Source: Pseudaeromonas aegiceratis
GTDB taxonomy: Bacteria; Pseudomonadota; Gammaproteobacteria; Enterobacterales; Aeromonadaceae
Assembly (NCBI RefSeq): GCF_046254905.1
Contig: NZ_CP158016.1
Location: 620,001-684,000 of the forward strand
DNA: 64,000 nt
Direction: 5' to 3'
The notes beneath the pieces are model-generated. The model was not told the DNA's origin and searched no databases. It saw nothing but the letters and a program-made list of their open reading frames with translations. Both the position numbers and the translations under genes were made by a program. Shown here piece by piece: positions 1-9,138 of the stretch (position 1 is its first letter; each line of letters opens with the position of its first letter).

Positions 1-452
1 ATCTTGCGCTCCTCCAGGGTGATGCGCAAAAAACCCAGCAACTCCCCCGTATCGGAGCGCAGCTCCTGCACGAAGGGGAGCCGACCCCGCCCCAGTGGCG
101 GGGTTTGCGTCTCACCGGGGTCGATGGCCAGCAGCTTGTCCAGCGGCACCGACTGGGCGGAGGTCACTACCTGGCGGCCCTGGGCATCGTACAGGGTGGC
201 ATCCCGCAGGTTGACATCGTCGGCGAGCGTGTCCACCAGCTGCTGCAGGGCGGCGTTATTCTGCGGATGGAGATAGCGGATGGCGTCGTGGGCGGCGAAG
301 CTGGTGAGGGTCTGGGCCAGCAGGCGGCTCTGGCGCTTGAGCAGCTGGTCGCCGTCGTGGCGCACCTGCCAGGTGAGCACCAGGGCCCAGATGGCCAACA
401 ACAGCCCGGATCCCAGATACAGCAGTCGGATCAGCTTGAAACCCTTGGGCAC
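1..452 (-). CDS. AhpA/YtjB-family membrane protein (N-terminal part, cut by window edge)
   Basis: About 150 codons read leftward off the window without a stop. The product begins with a short cytoplasmic stretch (PKGFKLIRLLYLGSG) followed by one hydrophobic membrane segment of about 20 residues, then a periplasmic-looking region (TSFAAHDAIRYL, LADDVNLRDATLYDAQG) typical of the SMP/YtjB (AhpA) family, whose genes sit divergent from serB in enterics and vibrios. The start is taken as GTG at 452, which has a GGGGAG ribosome site about 9 bases upstream; a second GTG lies two codons earlier. The family's biochemical role is poorly defined. The call rests on sequence resemblance and on the divergent serB neighbour; the C-terminus is missing. 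Confidence 0.75.
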   Translation of the reverse strand, partial: MPKGFKLIRLLYLGSGLLLAIWALVLTWQVRHDGDQLLKRQSRLLAQTLTSFAAHDAIRYLHPQNNAALQQLVDTLADDVNLRDATLYDAQGRQVVTSAQSVPLDKLLAIDPGETQTPPLGRGRLPFVQELRSDTGELLGFLRITLEERK

Positions 453-572
453 TACCACACTCTCCCCACGACAAAGGCCTCATCTTCGAACTTGCCTGGA
501 TAAAAAGCAATACGCTACCCTGACGCCTGTTTTGCCTATCTGACACAGTCCACAACAGGGAGTTGTTTCCGC

Positions 573-1571
573 ATGCCGTTTTCCACCCTGCCCGCCCGTC
601 TGGCCGATTGGCCCGCCTTGTTCCCCGCCTCCGGCCTGCTGCGCCTGGGGGCCCAGGGTGCCGAACCCCTGGCCAGCCTGCCGGAGCACACCGGTATCCT
701 GGTGCTGATGGGGCGCCCGTTGGCGTTGAGCGAACTGGCTCCATTGGCCGCACGACTGGATCAGGCCCCCGTGGCCCTGCCGCCCTTCAACGTGGCCGGT
801 GTCGAGGTGCTGGTGCTGCTGACGAGCAGCTTTGATGAGGCCCTGGGGGAGTGGCTCAAGGCCCAGACCTGGTCGCTGGATGCCGCCTATGTGCGGGCAC
901 TGCCGGATCTGGCCGAGCCCGGCCTGCTGCTGATGGACATGGACTCCACCGCCATCCAGATCGAGTGCATCGACGAGATCGCCCGGCTGGCCGGGGTGGG
1001 GGAGCAGGTGGCCGCCGTCACCGCTGCCGCCATGCAGGGCAAGCTGGAGTTCTGCGACAGCCTGCGCAACCGGGTCGCCCTGCTGAAAGATGCCGATGCC
1101 GCCATTCTGGAGCAGGTGGTGGATCTCATGCCCCTGATGCCGGGGCTGGAAACCCTGGTGGCGCGGCTCAAGCAAGCCGGCTGGAAGGTGGCCATCGCCT
1201 CCGGCGGCTTCACCCGCTTCGCCGGCCATCTGCAGCAGACCCTGGGGCTGGATCATATCGAGGCCAATAACCTGGTGGTGCGGGACGGTCGGCTCACCGG
1301 TGAGGTGGACGGCCGCATCGTGGACGGCAAGGTGAAGGCTCAGACCCTGCTGGATCTCAAGGCCCGCTATGGCATCGCCGACCACCAGACGGTGGCCATC
1401 GGCGACGGCGCCAACGATCTGCCCATGCTGGCCAATGCCGCCCTGGGGCTGGCCCTGCACGCCAAGCCCATCGTCCGTCAACAGGCCCAGGTGGCCATAG
1501 CCCGACTGGATCTGGAGGCGGCCCTCTGCCTGCTGGAGGCCGGCAGCCGCCTGGCCGCGTTGCGGGGGTGA
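573..1571 (+). CDS. serB: phosphoserine phosphatase SerB
   Basis: Catalyses the last step of L-serine synthesis, dephosphorylating phosphoserine in the cytoplasm. The 332-residue product matches the length of gammaproteobacterial SerB: an N-terminal ACT-like regulatory region followed by a HAD phosphatase domain. The nucleophile motif is DMDSTAIQIECIDEIA, the SGGFTRF loop supplies the motif II serine, and GDGANDLPML near the end is motif III/IV with the Mg2+ ligands. A purine-rich AGGGAG site precedes the ATG. It is divergent from the ytjB-like gene, the usual arrangement. A bidirectional hairpin follows the stop. Confidence 0.96.
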   Translation: MPFSTLPARLADWPALFPASGLLRLGAQGAEPLASLPEHTGILVLMGRPLALSELAPLAARLDQAPVALPPFNVAGVEVLVLLTSSFDEALGEWLKAQTWSLDAAYVRALPDLAEPGLLLMDMDSTAIQIECIDEIARLAGVGEQVAAVTAAAMQGKLEFCDSLRNRVALLKDADAAILEQVVDLMPLMPGLETLVARLKQAGWKVAIASGGFTRFAGHLQQTLGLDHIEANNLVVRDGRLTGEVDGRIVDGKVKAQTLLDLKARYGIADHQTVAIGDGANDLPMLANAALGLALHAKPIVRQQAQVAIARLDLEAALCLLEAGSRLAALRG

Positions 1572-1594
1572 GCCGAGCAGGCAAGACGCCACAT

Positions 1595-1624
1595 AAAAAC
1601 GGGAGCCAAAGGCTCCCGTTTTTA
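1595..1624. terminator. bidirectional rho-independent terminator (serB / PilZ gene)
   Basis: Perfect inverted repeat AACGGGAGCC / GGCTCCCGTT with a three-base loop, flanked by A-run on the left and T-run on the right, so it can terminate serB on the plus strand and the convergent PilZ gene on the minus strand. Confidence 0.85.
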
Positions 1625-1640
1625 TTGCCGACCTACTGCT

Positions 1641-4004
1641 TTATTTCAGGCTAATCCCCAGGCGGAACAGGGTTTCCCCCGTGGTGTCCATCAGATCACA
1701 GATGCCTATGATGCTCCACAGGCTCTCCTCCAGCTGCTTGGCCTTGTGGATGGCATACTTGGCGATGTAGTCCATCTCGTGGGCGACGAAGTCGATGTCC
1801 GGTCGCCCGGTGCGGGAGGCAAACAGTCGTACCGAGAAGAAACCCCCGCGCTTGAGGGCCTTGAGGGCGTAGGCCTGTTTGGCGGCGGCATCCTTGAAGT
1901 CGGACTCCAGGTGGATGTCGTAGCTGTGGTTGCCCTGGGCATCCAGCTGCCGGCTGATAAACAGCTGCTGCTCCTTGGGCCTGTCTTCCCGTCTGACGTG
2001 GTTGAGGGGCTGCAGCAGCACCGACTTCAGCGCCTCGCCATCAAACAGGGGCGTCAGGTTGTAGGGCTTCTCCTGGCGGCATTCGGCCAGCAGCTTGAGC
2101 AGTGGGCGGGGCCGCTCCACCATGCCGATGGCTCCCAGACGGTTGCTCTGGTGTTTGCTCAGGTACAGGGGGGTGGTGAACAGGTGGTGGCTGTAGAGGT
2201 TGCGCAGGGCCACCGCCATGCCTGGATAGCGGCGCAGCTCCCGGGTCGCCTTGAGCTTGTCCGGATTGCTGTCGATCAGGCGGCTGAAGAACTGGCGGCC
2301 CACGTGGTTGCTGGGCAGGCCATCGATGCACAGGTGCAGCACGGTGCGGGTGGCGTTGCTGTTGACGATGCGATAGGGCAGCTCGCTCAGATCCATCTCC
2401 TTGGACAGGGTCTGCAGCTTGGGCAGCGCCAGGTGGACGAGATCGCCTTTCTCGCAGACCAGAGGCTGCTCCAGCTCGATCTGCAGCCCCTGGGTGGAGA
2501 TGTCCCGGGTCCAGCCGATGAGGCGTTCCTCCGCCGTCTTCACCACCACGGCGGTCTTGTGGCTGTAGCGCAGCTCCTTGCGTAGTTGGGCGTAGTGCAG
2601 CAGTTCCAGCTCGAAGTCGGCCACCTCGCTCCGGTGGGCGAAGATCTGTAGCTCGTTGGCGTTGCTCTGGGCGGGATCCGGCTGGCTGAGCAGGTAATCC
2701 CGACGGTGTTCTTCGTCATCCACCGCCTGCAGCAGGCCTACGTAGCCCAGCTCACCCAGCCATTGGGTCAGCTGCTCCTGGTAGGCCGGCGTCAGGCTGT
2801 GTGGCAGGAGATTGGCCAGCTGGGGCAGGGCCAGATCGGTCGGCTCCAGCTCCAGCTTGTAAACCCGCCAACTGGGGCGTTTGGCGCCGACGCTGAAGAA
2901 CAGGCTGCGCAGGCCGGTCTGCTCCAACTCTTCACGGCTGGCGGAGAAGAAGTAGATGTGGCTGCGCAGCGTGTGGGTGAAGCAGTAGAGCCAGGTTTCC
3001 TTGCGCGGCCCCGGTTGGGCCAGCAGGGCCTTGAGGCGAGCTTCGCCAAACAGGCCGGCCAGCTTCTCTTCGTTGCGCTCGTTGCGCCAGTATTCCAGCT
3101 CCTGCTGGTTGTTTTCCGTCTTGAGCACGTAGCGCAGGGCCGGGGTGTCGCCGCGCGCGAAGAACAACGGCAGGCCGGTCATGCGCGGCAGGAAGTATTG
3201 CTCGTAGCCCTTCACCTGGGCAGAGGAGAGCAGGTAGTCGATGCTGACCCGGTAGCGCCACTTGTTGTCGTTGATGAAGCCCTTGAGGTAGGCATCCAGC
3301 TCGGCGTCCTCCTCCTGGCGCAGCAGCTTGAGCCAGGTGCGGCCGTCGCGGCGATCTTCTCCCAGGATCTGATAGGGAATCGCCTTGCGGATGACGTTGG
3401 CCGGTTTCTCCTTTAGCAGACCGACAAACTGCAGGTAGCAGGTATCCCCCGGTTGATACGGGGGGGACGTCTCCACCTGGAGCTTTAGGCCGCCCACCGA
3501 GATATCCGAGGTCTTGGCCTCGATCTGGATCTGATCCCCCAGTTGCAGCAACACGGGGGAGCTGAAATGCATGCGCTCCTCCCGTCGCTGGTGATAGCTG
3601 GCGAAGCGGATGGCCTCCACATCCAGCCGGCTGGGGGAGGGGGGGCCGCTGTCGGCGCTGGCCTGCTGGCGGTGCAGGCGCTCGTCCTCCATCACCGCCT
3701 CGTATGCCCCCATGGTGTAGCAATTGCGGTAGATCTTCAGCTGGGTCTGCAAGACCTCCAGGGCCTCGTCGGTGAGAAAGTGCTGCACGCCGCTAAACTG
3801 GAAGGGTTTGCTCTGGGGGTGCCGGGCGCGCATGTCGATGATGCGGATGCAGGGGGTGCACTTGCGCTTAAGCTCCATCTTCAGCAGGAACTGGGTATTG
3901 CGGCTCTCCTCGTGGGTGAGACGGGCAAAGATCTCCTCGAAATCTGGTTCCCTTACCAGAGGGATGAGCTGATCCAGCAAGGGTTGGTAGGCGACCATGT
4001 CCAT
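1641..4004 (-). CDS. large tandem PilZ-domain protein (c-di-GMP receptor candidate)
   Basis: A 787-residue cytoplasmic-looking protein without signal peptide or membrane segments. It carries two PilZ-type c-di-GMP signatures: RREER at residues 140-144 with DISVGG about 25 residues later, and RKELR near residue 475 with DISTQG following. PilZ domains bind c-di-GMP through the RxxxR and D/NxSxxG motifs, and both copies keep the key residues. The position between serB and radA matches the large PilZ gene of vibrios (the PlzD-type locus), so orthology is likely. Function in the cell is unknown; control of motility, adhesion or pili is the general role of such receptors. It is convergent with serB and divergent from radA. 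Confidence 0.85.
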   Translation of the reverse strand: MDMVAYQPLLDQLIPLVREPDFEEIFARLTHEESRNTQFLLKMELKRKCTPCIRIIDMRARHPQSKPFQFSGVQHFLTDEALEVLQTQLKIYRNCYTMGAYEAVMEDERLHRQQASADSGPPSPSRLDVEAIRFASYHQRREERMHFSSPVLLQLGDQIQIEAKTSDISVGGLKLQVETSPPYQPGDTCYLQFVGLLKEKPANVIRKAIPYQILGEDRRDGRTWLKLLRQEEDAELDAYLKGFINDNKWRYRVSIDYLLSSAQVKGYEQYFLPRMTGLPLFFARGDTPALRYVLKTENNQQELEYWRNERNEEKLAGLFGEARLKALLAQPGPRKETWLYCFTHTLRSHIYFFSASREELEQTGLRSLFFSVGAKRPSWRVYKLELEPTDLALPQLANLLPHSLTPAYQEQLTQWLGELGYVGLLQAVDDEEHRRDYLLSQPDPAQSNANELQIFAHRSEVADFELELLHYAQLRKELRYSHKTAVVVKTAEERLIGWTRDISTQGLQIELEQPLVCEKGDLVHLALPKLQTLSKEMDLSELPYRIVNSNATRTVLHLCIDGLPSNHVGRQFFSRLIDSNPDKLKATRELRRYPGMAVALRNLYSHHLFTTPLYLSKHQSNRLGAIGMVERPRPLLKLLAECRQEKPYNLTPLFDGEALKSVLLQPLNHVRREDRPKEQQLFISRQLDAQGNHSYDIHLESDFKDAAAKQAYALKALKRGGFFSVRLFASRTGRPDIDFVAHEMDYIAKYAIHKAKQLEESLWSIIGICDLMDTTGETLFRLGISLK

Positions 4005-4099
4005 GGGCGAGGTGGGCTCCTGCTAACGCTGTGTCTATCAAGGGGTAATTTAATTTACTATATCGTCCATGTCGTTGTTTTCTTGAGAAGGATGAGAGG

Positions 4100-5464
4100 A
4101 TGGCCCGCAACAAGGTGGCCTTTGTCTGCAGCGAATGCGGCGCGGAATTCGCCCGCTGGCAGGGACAATGTACCGAGTGCAAGGAGTGGAACACCATCAG
4201 CGAGGTGCGTCTCGGGCCGGCGGCGGTCAGCAAGGGCGCCCGCCAAAGCGGCTATGCCGGCGAACTCAGCGGCAAGGTGCAGACCTTGAGCGAGGTGTCG
4301 CTGGCGGATCTGCCGCGGCTGGGGTCCGGCTTCTCCGAGCTGGATCGGGTGCTGGGGGGCGGTATAGTGCCGGGCTCGGCCATCCTCATCGGCGGCCATC
4401 CCGGCGCCGGCAAGAGTACCCTGCTGCTGCAGACCATGTGCGCCCTGGCGGCTCGCATGCCGACCCTGTATGTCACCGGTGAGGAGTCCCTGCAGCAGGT
4501 GGCCATGCGGGCCAATCGCCTCAATCTGCCCACCGACAAGCTGCGCATCCTGTCGGAAACCAGCGTGGAGCAGATCTGCCATCTGGCGGCCCAGGAGAAG
4601 CCGGCCATCATGGTCATCGACTCCATCCAGGTGATGCACGTGGCGGATGTCAGCTCGGCGCCGGGCTCCGTCTCCCAGGTGCGGGAGGCGGCGGCCCAGC
4701 TGACCCGCTTCGCCAAGCAGCAGCAGGTGGCCATCTTCATGGTGGGGCACGTCACCAAGGACGGCACCCTGGCCGGTCCCAAGGTGCTGGAGCACTGCGT
4801 TGACTGCTCTTTGCTGCTGGAGGGGGCCTCGGACTCGCGTTTTCGTACCCTGCGCTGTCAGAAGAACCGCTTCGGTGCGGTGAACGAGCTGGGGGTGTTC
4901 GCCATGACGGGGCAGGGCATGCGGGAGGTGAGCAACCCGTCCGCCATCTTCCTCAACCGTGGCGAGGCCAACAGCCCGGGCTCAGTGGTGATGGTGATCT
5001 GGGAAGGCACCCGGCCCTTGCTGGTGGAGCTGCAGGCCCTGGTGGATGGCTCGCAGTTGGCCAATCCCCGGCGTCTGGCGGTGGGCACCGAGCATAACCG
5101 GTTGGCCCTGTTGCTGGCGGTGCTGCATCGTCATGGCGGCATCCAGATGGCGGATCAGGACGTGTTCATCAATGTGGTGGGGGGCGTCAAGGTGGAGGAG
5201 ACCAGCGCGGATCTGGCGCTGGTGCTGGCCATGGTCTCCAGTTTTCGCGATCGGCCCCTGCCGCAGGATCTCATCACCTTCGGCGAGGTGGGGCTGTCGG
5301 GGGAGATACGCCCGGTGCCTTCGGGACTTGAGCGCTTGCAGGAGGCGGCCAAGCACGGCTTCCGGCGCGCCATCATCCCCCATGCCAACCGCCCCAAGCA
5401 GGCGATTGGCGAGATGGAGATCATGCCGGTGCGGACCCTGGCCGAGGCGCTGGAGCTGCTCTAG
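4100..5464 (+). CDS. radA: DNA repair protein RadA
   Basis: RecA-like ATPase that drives branch migration during recombination repair. The 454-residue product shows the full RadA layout: an N-terminal zinc finger (CSECG...CTECKEW), Walker A GGHPGAGKST near residue 97, the RadA-specific KNRFG motif near residue 257, and a C-terminal Lon-like domain. The ATG at 4100 follows a GAGAGG ribosome site. The stop codon is shared palindromically (CTAG) with the stop of the convergent small PilZ gene, so the two genes overlap by four bases. Confidence 0.97.
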   Translation: MARNKVAFVCSECGAEFARWQGQCTECKEWNTISEVRLGPAAVSKGARQSGYAGELSGKVQTLSEVSLADLPRLGSGFSELDRVLGGGIVPGSAILIGGHPGAGKSTLLLQTMCALAARMPTLYVTGEESLQQVAMRANRLNLPTDKLRILSETSVEQICHLAAQEKPAIMVIDSIQVMHVADVSSAPGSVSQVREAAAQLTRFAKQQQVAIFMVGHVTKDGTLAGPKVLEHCVDCSLLLEGASDSRFRTLRCQKNRFGAVNELGVFAMTGQGMREVSNPSAIFLNRGEANSPGSVVMVIWEGTRPLLVELQALVDGSQLANPRRLAVGTEHNRLALLLAVLHRHGGIQMADQDVFINVVGGVKVEETSADLALVLAMVSSFRDRPLPQDLITFGEVGLSGEIRPVPSGLERLQEAAKHGFRRAIIPHANRPKQAIGEMEIMPVRTLAEALELL

Positions 5465-5856
5465 TCCTCGGGGGAGTGCAGGCCCTCATGCTCCAGATGC
5501 TCTTCCAGCAGGTGGGCCAGTTCTCGCTGCAGCAGCTCGCTGCTGCCGACGTTCAGCTCGACAAGGCGCTTGAGGTGGGAGGCGCTGTCGATATCGATAT
5601 GGTGGCAGTAGAGCCCCAGCCGATTGGGATCGGCATGGGTGGGCTCCACCTCCATCTTGAGCTCGATATCCGAGTCCGCCAGGCAAAACCGCAGCAGATA
5701 GCGGCCGGCGGCCGTCTCCGGCCAGTCTAGTGGGCGTTCCACCAGGGCACCTTGCAACGACAAGTCCAGCAGCCGGGTGGGCCATTGTTGCTCGCCTTGG
5801 CTCAGCAGGGCGGGGTTGGAGAACACCACCCGGAAAAAACGACGTCGATCGACCAT
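5461..5856 (-). CDS. small single-domain PilZ protein
   Basis: A 131-residue protein that is little more than one PilZ domain. The c-di-GMP-binding signature is present at the N-terminus: RRRFFR (residues 4-9) and DLSLQG (residues 31-36). The C-terminal third is predicted helical and acidic (LLQRELAHLLEEHLEHEG). It is convergent with radA with a four-base overlap. With the 787-residue protein on the other side of radA it forms a pair of PilZ genes within 4.3 kb. The target of the protein is unknown; it could act as a free c-di-GMP adaptor of the YcgR type without the YcgR-N domain. Confidence 0.85.
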   Translation of the reverse strand: MVDRRRFFRVVFSNPALLSQGEQQWPTRLLDLSLQGALVERPLDWPETAAGRYLLRFCLADSDIELKMEVEPTHADPNRLGLYCHHIDIDSASHLKRLVELNVGSSELLQRELAHLLEEHLEHEGLHSPED

Positions 5857-5909
5857 GACTATGCTCTCGTAAGGGACTGCCCCAAGTGTAGGTGGAAGTG
5901 GGCGCGAGG

Positions 5910-6386
5910 TTAAGCCTCGGCAGCAGCCGATTCGCTCAGGGCATCCAGCAGATCCAGCACGGCGACTAGCCGATCCTCCAGGCGAAAGCGTTCTTCCAGC
6001 AAGGGGCCCAACTCATTGAGGTGCTCATCCAAGTCCATCAGGCTCTCGTCATCCTCCGCAATTTCGCCGTAGGCATCGTGGAAGGCCATCAGGCGTTCCG
6101 TGTTGTGCTCGATGCGCGGGATGATGCGGTTGGCCAGGGAGAGGCGGCGACCGCTGGCGTGTTCGAAGGCTTCCACCACGTAGTGATAGATTTCGAAATG
6201 GCCGGCGGAGACATAGTCCACCAGATGCTGGCAGAAGTCCTGGATATCACTGGCACAGGGCAGATTCTTGCTCTTGGTCAGGGCGATGAAGCGGCACAAC
6301 AAGGTCCGGCGCGCGGTGAGCCAGGCATCCACAGCACTATTTTGCCCAGCCAGCTGGCGTTGAGTTTGTTCGAGCTTGGTCAGCAT
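5910..6386 (-). CDS. rsd: sigma-70 regulator Rsd (AlgQ family)
   Basis: Rsd binds the primary sigma factor and shifts RNA polymerase toward alternative sigma factors in stationary phase. The 158-residue product has the family's helical composition and the signature stretch DFCQHLVDYVSAGHFEIYH. The open frame extends further upstream, but the ATG at 6386 has an excellent AGGAGG ribosome site seven bases away and matches the N-terminus of known Rsd proteins (MLTKLEQTQ), so this start was chosen. It is divergent from hemE; in enterics rsd also lies just before hemE (with nudC between, absent here). A perfect inverted repeat lies directly upstream (6400-6415). Confidence 0.92.
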   Translation of the reverse strand: MLTKLEQTQRQLAGQNSAVDAWLTARRTLLCRFIALTKSKNLPCASDIQDFCQHLVDYVSAGHFEIYHYVVEAFEHASGRRLSLANRIIPRIEHNTERLMAFHDAYGEIAEDDESLMDLDEHLNELGPLLEERFRLEDRLVAVLDLLDALSESAAAEA

Positions 6387-6399
6387 GGCGCCTCCTGAT

Positions 6400-6415
6400 G
6401 TAACAATGTTGTTAC
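6400..6415. promoter_or_regulatory. perfect inverted repeat upstream of rsd
   Basis: GTAACAA-TG-TTGTTAC, 7-base arms with a 2-base centre, located 14 bases before the rsd start and adjoining its ribosome site. It could be an operator or an mRNA hairpin. No factor can be assigned. Confidence 0.4.
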
Positions 6416-6570
6416 GACTATTAGTAAAGATTTGGCGGGTGCGGATCAATAGTGGTCATCACATTCTTGCCTGCCTGTGCCTGTCAGAAACAGCAGAACC
6501 GCTCACCAGGCCCTTTTTGGTGTCATGGATGTTAGAATGGCAGGCCATTTTTGTGACGCAGGAAATTGCC

Positions 6571-7635
6571 ATGTCGCCACTGCTCAATGATCGTTACCTC
6601 CGGGCCCTGCAGCGCCAGCCGGTGGATCAGACTCCCATCTGGATGATGCGCCAGGCGGGTCGCTACCTGCCGGAATACCGGGCCGTGCGGGCCCAGGCCG
6701 GTGACTTCATGGCCCTGTGCCGCCATGCCGAGCTGGCCTGCGAGGTCACCCTGCAGCCCTTGCGCCGTTATCCCCTGGATGCGGCCATCCTGTTTTCCGA
6801 CATTCTGACTATCCCGGATGCCATGGGCCTGGGCCTCTCCTTTGGCTCGGGCGAAGGACCGCGCTTCGCCAATCCGGTGCGCAGCGCCCGGGATGTGGCG
6901 GCCTTGCCGGTGCCGGATCCCGAGGATGAGTTGGGCTATGTGATGAATGCGGTGCGCACCATACGGCGGGAGCTCAAGGGCCAGGTGCCACTCATCGGCT
7001 TCTCCGGCAGCCCCTGGACCCTGGCCACCTACATGGTGGAGGGGGGCTCATCCAAGACCTTCACCCTGATCAAGCAGATGCTGTACCGCGAGCCCGCGCT
7101 GCTGCATGCCCTGCTGGACAAGCTGACCGACAGCGTCATCCTCTATCTCAATGCCCAGGTGGCGGCCGGTGCCCAGGCCCTGATGCTGTTCGACACCTGG
7201 GGTGGTGTGCTCTCCACACCGGCCTATCAGGCCTTCTCCCTGGATTACATGGCCCGTATCGTGGCCGGGGTGACCCGGCAGGCCGAGGGGCGGCGCGTGC
7301 CCATTACCTTGTTTACCAAGGGCGGTGGCCAGTGGCTGGAGCAGATCGCCGCCACCGGTTGCGATGGCGTGGGGCTGGACTGGACTCAGTCACTGACCCA
7401 GGCGCGAACCAGGGTGGGGCAGCAGGCGGCATTGCAGGGCAACATGGATCCGTCTGTGCTGTATGCCGACTCCGACACCATCAGTGCCGAGGTGGCGCGT
7501 ATCCTGGCGGAGTTCGGCCAGGGCAGTGGCCATGTGTTCAACCTGGGCCATGGCATCCATCAGGATGTGGATCCCGCGCGGGCTGGCCATTTCATCGCCG
7601 AGGTGCAGCGTCAGTCACGGGCCTACCACGGCTAG
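6571..7635 (+). CDS. hemE: uroporphyrinogen decarboxylase HemE
   Basis: Decarboxylates the four acetate groups of uroporphyrinogen III to give coproporphyrinogen III in heme synthesis. The 354-residue product equals the usual length. The N-terminal signature PIWMMRQAGRYLPEYR contains the conserved Arg residues and later segments (GFSGSPWTLATYMVEG, FDTWGG, LQGNMDP, FNLGHGI) are diagnostic. The frame stays open upstream to 6376, but ATG 6571 follows a GGAAAT-like purine stretch and matches the family N-terminus, so it is chosen. It is divergent from rsd and convergent with mepM across a shared terminator. Confidence 0.97.
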   Translation: MSPLLNDRYLRALQRQPVDQTPIWMMRQAGRYLPEYRAVRAQAGDFMALCRHAELACEVTLQPLRRYPLDAAILFSDILTIPDAMGLGLSFGSGEGPRFANPVRSARDVAALPVPDPEDELGYVMNAVRTIRRELKGQVPLIGFSGSPWTLATYMVEGGSSKTFTLIKQMLYREPALLHALLDKLTDSVILYLNAQVAAGAQALMLFDTWGGVLSTPAYQAFSLDYMARIVAGVTRQAEGRRVPITLFTKGGGQWLEQIAATGCDGVGLDWTQSLTQARTRVGQQAALQGNMDPSVLYADSDTISAEVARILAEFGQGSGHVFNLGHGIHQDVDPARAGHFIAEVQRQSRAYHG

Positions 7636-7654
7636 GTGGGTGTTGTCCGCCAAT

Positions 7655-7684
7655 AAAAAAGCCGACCATCAGGTAGGCTTTTTT
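7655..7684. terminator. bidirectional terminator between hemE and mepM
   Basis: Hairpin AAAAAAGCC-GACC / GGTA-GGCTTTTTT with one internal mismatch, A-run on the left and T-run on the right. It serves hemE and the convergent mepM-like gene. Confidence 0.75.
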
Positions 7685-7695
7685 GTCGCTGGCGT

Positions 7696-9138
7696 TTAGC
7701 TCGCCAGCAGGCGATTATATTCCTTCACCTTGGCCAGGAAGCTGGTGCGTTCCTTGCCACCCATGGTGCTGTTCACCGGCAGGTCCACCCGCATGGCATC
7801 CACGGGACGGTTGTTGATGCGGAATTCGTAGTGCAGGTGTGGCCCGGTGGAGCGCCCTGTGTTGCCGGACAGGCCGATCTTCTGGCCCTGCTTCACCTTC
7901 TGGCCGGCCTTCACCAACAGCTTGCTCATGTGCATGTAGGTGGTGCTGTACTTGCCGTTGTGCCGGATGACGATGTAACGACCACAGGCCGGGTGGCTGG
8001 TGGCCTTGACCACGACCCCATCGCCGGTGGCCATGACGGGGGTGCCGACCCGTGCCGGGAAGTCGGTGCCGTTGTGGGGTTGCACGATACCTGTCACCGG
8101 ATTGCGGCGGTTGGGGCTGAAGCCGGAACTGACGCGATGCAGTGACGGAATGGGGTAGCGCATGAAGGTGCCGCTGCTGAAACCGCTGGCGGTCTCGTCA
8201 TAGAAGCGGCCATCGGTGTGGCGATAGGCCTTGTAATCCCGGCCCTTGGTGGAGAACACCACGGCCAGCACCTTGGCATCACGGTTGGGTGCCCCGGCGG
8301 CAGCCGGCTTGTCCAGCAGTACCTTGAATTGATCGCCCTTGCGCAGATCCCGGCGGAAGTCGATGCGGCCCTGGAACAGACGGGTGACCTGCACGATTTG
8401 GTTGGCGGTGAGGCCGGACAGGCGGGCATCGGTCCCGAAGGCGGCGCGGATTTGTCCTTTCACCACCCGACTGGTGGCCACGGCGGCCTTGGGCTTGCTG
8501 GCCTGGTTGCTGGCCGGGGCCTGACTCTGGGCCTGGGCCTGGGCCATGGCCACCTGAGGGATGCCGTCGCTGTCGCTGTCCAGACGAGAGATGTAGCCAT
8601 CGCCCTTGCGGTTGAACACCACGCGGTCCGTGGCGCTGACCGGAATGCTGAGCTGTTGCACCATGTTCTGACCATCGATGACGAAGGAGAGGGTCTGGCC
8701 GGGGCGCAGGCGGATCAGGGAGTTCTGAATGTCCACTTCCAGCAGTTTCTGCAGCGTCTTGGCGGGCAGGTTCAGGGTATTGAAGATGACGGACAGGTTG
8801 TCATCCGCCTTGACCACGTAATCCGTGTTGGGCGGGTCCACATCTTCGGCCGCGTTGCTATCGGCGTCTTCGGCACCCACGACGGTGTCGCTGTCCACCA
8901 GCTCGTTGTCGGGGATGCTCAGGTATTCGGTATCTGTGTTGGCCATGGCCACATCTGTGGTGAGATCGTCCCCATCGACGATCATCGGCGTGTTGGACAG
9001 CAGCTCGCCCGGGGCGGGCAGCAGGGTCACACTGGCCATGGAAAAACCGGCCAACATCAGGATGGCATACAGGTGCTGACGAGGAATCGGCAATTCCCCC
9101 ACAGCTATGCGCGGCATTGGCGGCATAAGGCGTTTCAT
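7696..9138 (-). CDS. mepM: murein DD-endopeptidase MepM-like (M23/LytM peptidase)
   Basis: A 480-residue cell-wall hydrolase of the YebA/MepM type, which cleaves the D-Ala-mDAP crosslinks of peptidoglycan. The N-terminus has one hydrophobic segment (residues about 20-40), then an acidic linker, an OapA/LysM-like region (YVVKADDNLSVIFNTLN), a middle domain, and a C-terminal M23 domain. Zinc ligands are visible as HNGTDF (HxxxD) and HLHYEF (HxH), with the Ser/Thr-rich NTGRSTGPHLH preceding. Slightly longer than E. coli MepM (440), mainly in the acidic linker. In enterics mepM is linked to the znu genes; here it sits alone beside hemE. Confidence 0.9.
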   Translation of the reverse strand: MKRLMPPMPRIAVGELPIPRQHLYAILMLAGFSMASVTLLPAPGELLSNTPMIVDGDDLTTDVAMANTDTEYLSIPDNELVDSDTVVGAEDADSNAAEDVDPPNTDYVVKADDNLSVIFNTLNLPAKTLQKLLEVDIQNSLIRLRPGQTLSFVIDGQNMVQQLSIPVSATDRVVFNRKGDGYISRLDSDSDGIPQVAMAQAQAQSQAPASNQASKPKAAVATSRVVKGQIRAAFGTDARLSGLTANQIVQVTRLFQGRIDFRRDLRKGDQFKVLLDKPAAAGAPNRDAKVLAVVFSTKGRDYKAYRHTDGRFYDETASGFSSGTFMRYPIPSLHRVSSGFSPNRRNPVTGIVQPHNGTDFPARVGTPVMATGDGVVVKATSHPACGRYIVIRHNGKYSTTYMHMSKLLVKAGQKVKQGQKIGLSGNTGRSTGPHLHYEFRINNRPVDAMRVDLPVNSTMGGKERTSFLAKVKEYNRLLAS

